Source: Hirundichthys speculiger (taxonomy: Eukaryota > Chordata > Actinopteri > Beloniformes > Exocoetidae). From it: a stretch of 64,000 bases of DNA. The stretch covers positions 744,001 to 808,000 of the forward strand of contig JAGFBZ010000172.1 of the NCBI GenBank assembly GCA_018398805.1, given 5' to 3'. The notes below the pieces were generated by a model. It saw only the letters and a list, made by a program, of their open reading frames with translations. It searched no databases and was not told where the DNA came from. Positions 62,113-64,000 of the stretch are shown here, one piece after another. The translations under genes were made by a program, and so were the position numbers. Within the stretch, counting starts at the first letter, position 1; each line of letters starts with the position of its first letter.

Positions 62113-64000
62113 TTTTTCCCAATATACATTCATATGAAGGGAATCAATTTAAAGACCAAAGTATGACACGTTCCACCACGATAGGTGGCGTTACTGCCCA
62201 CTTTCAGCTTGTTAGCATCAGGCTTTTCTGGTTATCTATTACACCACACACCAAAACAACAGATACATCTCTGGTTTAACATTTAAGAAAAATGGTGAAC
62301 AGTGAATTGAACAGACTCTTAGCATAGTTCATTTTTGTATGTCCTGTTCAATTTAGTTTTTATTTATATTGACTTCTTCCAGTACTTCTGAGTCAAAGCC
62401 TTGGGCAGGAACTGTGGAGCATACTCGGGGCGCTCAGGCCTATTCTGGTCCCGTTGAGCTTTTACATGCAGGGATTAGCTCAACTTCAACTGCATTATCC
62501 TGGTGTCGCTCCAACGATGAGAAACATTGAATTACATACATTTAAACTGCAATTTTCAGTCAGACTAATGCAATACTTTGATTTTTTTTTTTTTTGTTTT
62601 TAATCTCATGTATAGGTACTGTGTCTCTGTTGTATTGTCACTAAAACATGACACAGGCACTTCTGTAAGAACCCAAGAATTTGTTCTAACTTTTAAATTA
62701 AAAAGGCATAACGTGTCCCCTGTGATGAACCTCAGAGAAACTACTTTGTAGTTACTGAAAATATACAATCTTGATATCGGCGTCGCCTGCATTTCTTACT
62801 CCCACACAGACATTTACAAATAGGCTTGTCATGATGACTAACAGATGTAACAACGTGCAGCAGTGCTGCCTCGAGGTAAAGTATTGTAGTTTCAAGCTTT
62901 TAGAAAAAATGACGATTTGTTTGAAACTAATCTAATGCTGAATGTGCTGCTCTCTAAATGCAGCCTCCCTCCGATTTCAGACAAGGTGGTGAACAGAATG
63001 AATTTCATCAAGCATCCATTCACCTGATTGAGACACACTTCCTGTCCCTGCAGCGTCATCATGTGTGCTAATTTTTACTTGTTCATTCATTGTTGCCTGG
63101 TTGGATGGAGACACGGTCGGTTCGCCTGCGCCTGACACTTGTTTGGTCTTTCTGTCTTCATTACGTTTCTACAGCTCTGCAAACGTGTGCAAACATTAGC
63201 CGAGCTTCCTCAAATGAAGCGATGCTCATCAGAATTTACATGCATCATGCTGCAATGTCAGCGTTCATTGGATTAGATGTTTATGGGGACTGCTGAGGTT
63301 CAGCAGCATTGCTTAGCAAATGAATTTCTGTACATTGACTCTTGCTGGGTACAATTAAAATTCTGCTGTCAACCCCTGGATGTTTTATTTGGATTTTCTC
63401 ATTTATTTGGTAAAGAACTGGTTCGTGTCTGTTTGAGTGTTGTATGCACACTTTGTCTGAGTTTGTACATGTGTGTGTGACAGTCTTATCAGCTCCTCAG
63501 GCAGTGGGTGAGGGGTTTTATGACCAGTCTAATCCGGACCCAGTAGTAACGGATCCAGCTTTCTCTCCGCCTGGACTAGCTTGTATGTGTATGAGAGTCT
63601 AAAGGGTTGGCTGATGACAGTTTGTCTAGTGAAGTAAACTCAGATTAATCTAAGCACCATGTTTTTCTCAAAGTGCTTGCAGAGCAACCTGTAAACCGAA
63701 GATAAAAACAAATTGTGCAATATTTTGTGCCCATATGTCTGCAGTAAAGGATGATGCGGTGGCAACAGTGACTCCATTTGCCATTTGCAGTACAAGCTGC
63801 TGTGCTGGCATTAATTATGAAAAACAGCTCAGTGTACGTAGCCTGCGACTGCTCAAACAGGATTGGGGTTATGATGAATGATTTTAAGAAGAATCTGTCA
63901 GCTGTCTTCCTGTTTGGTCTTCAGAAAATAATTGAAGGTAGTGTACTTTCTGACAGAAACATGGTTTATGAGTTTGTTGCCAGAGTGGAGGTTCATTTCG
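62113..64000. other. Non-coding (probably intronic) end of window
   Basis: No exon, RNA gene or mobile element recognised. Poly-T run at 62582-62595. Open frames are short and lack known domains. Confidence 0.4.

Noticed and set aside
61849..62166. 105-residue open frame rich in YSWVQLQL
   Set aside because: It is only the 16-bp minisatellite read in one frame, and the other frames give similar repeats.

Overview
The window is vertebrate and almost certainly teleost fish DNA. It has spliced genes with GT-AG introns, low coding density, AATAAA signals, and many fish-type transposon relics (Tc1/mariner, hAT, Harbinger-like, tRNA-derived SINEs, LINE tails with GGATGG repeats). Most short open frames are chance. 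Only two multi-exon coding units hold up: the 3' half of a tudor-domain gene best matched by tdrd5, present twice, and the transposase of a BED-finger hAT element. No bacterial-type operon, CRISPR array or clearly new biological system is visible.

Left part (1-24616): bases 1-9746 and 14880-24616 are two near-identical direct copies. Each carries the last exons and terminator of tdrd5 plus about 3 kb of downstream sequence. The second copy also shows the Tudor exon (14360-14569) and the following exon. Its eight exons join into one open frame of 369 residues ending at 21615. The first copy has a one-base insertion that breaks the frame. Between the copies lies a hAT transposon starting at 9747. 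Its right end is not visible, because the sequence meets a single 'n' at 14258 and then continues inside a tdrd5 intron. A misjoined pair of haplotypes (false duplication) explains this arrangement at least as well as a real tandem duplication.

Middle part (24617-42600): non-coding DNA with transposon relics. These are a Tc1 fossil on the minus strand (about 25680-26400), a Tc1 element with two damaged catalytic residues (from 26525), two opposed copies of a Harbinger-like element (29800-30259 and 32558-33408), and a TA-flanked Tc1-family element with complete inverted ends and DD36E spacing (40367-41599).

Right part (42600-64000): a CpG-rich block at about 42640-43207 ends in a good splice donor and looks like a promoter with a non-coding first exon. 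Mammalian gene order (TDRD5 next to FAM163A) makes fam163a the leading guess, with its coding exons outside the window. The rest would be intron. It holds LINE and SINE copies (one with a 15-bp target duplication), a nested transposon cluster (52.2-54.15 kb), an RT fossil (about 59.4-59.9 kb), a MITE-like repeat (60.65-60.9 kb) and a 16-bp-unit minisatellite (61.24-62.11 kb). If tdrd5 is the piRNA-pathway gene it appears to be, its job is to silence the kind of elements that crowd this locus.
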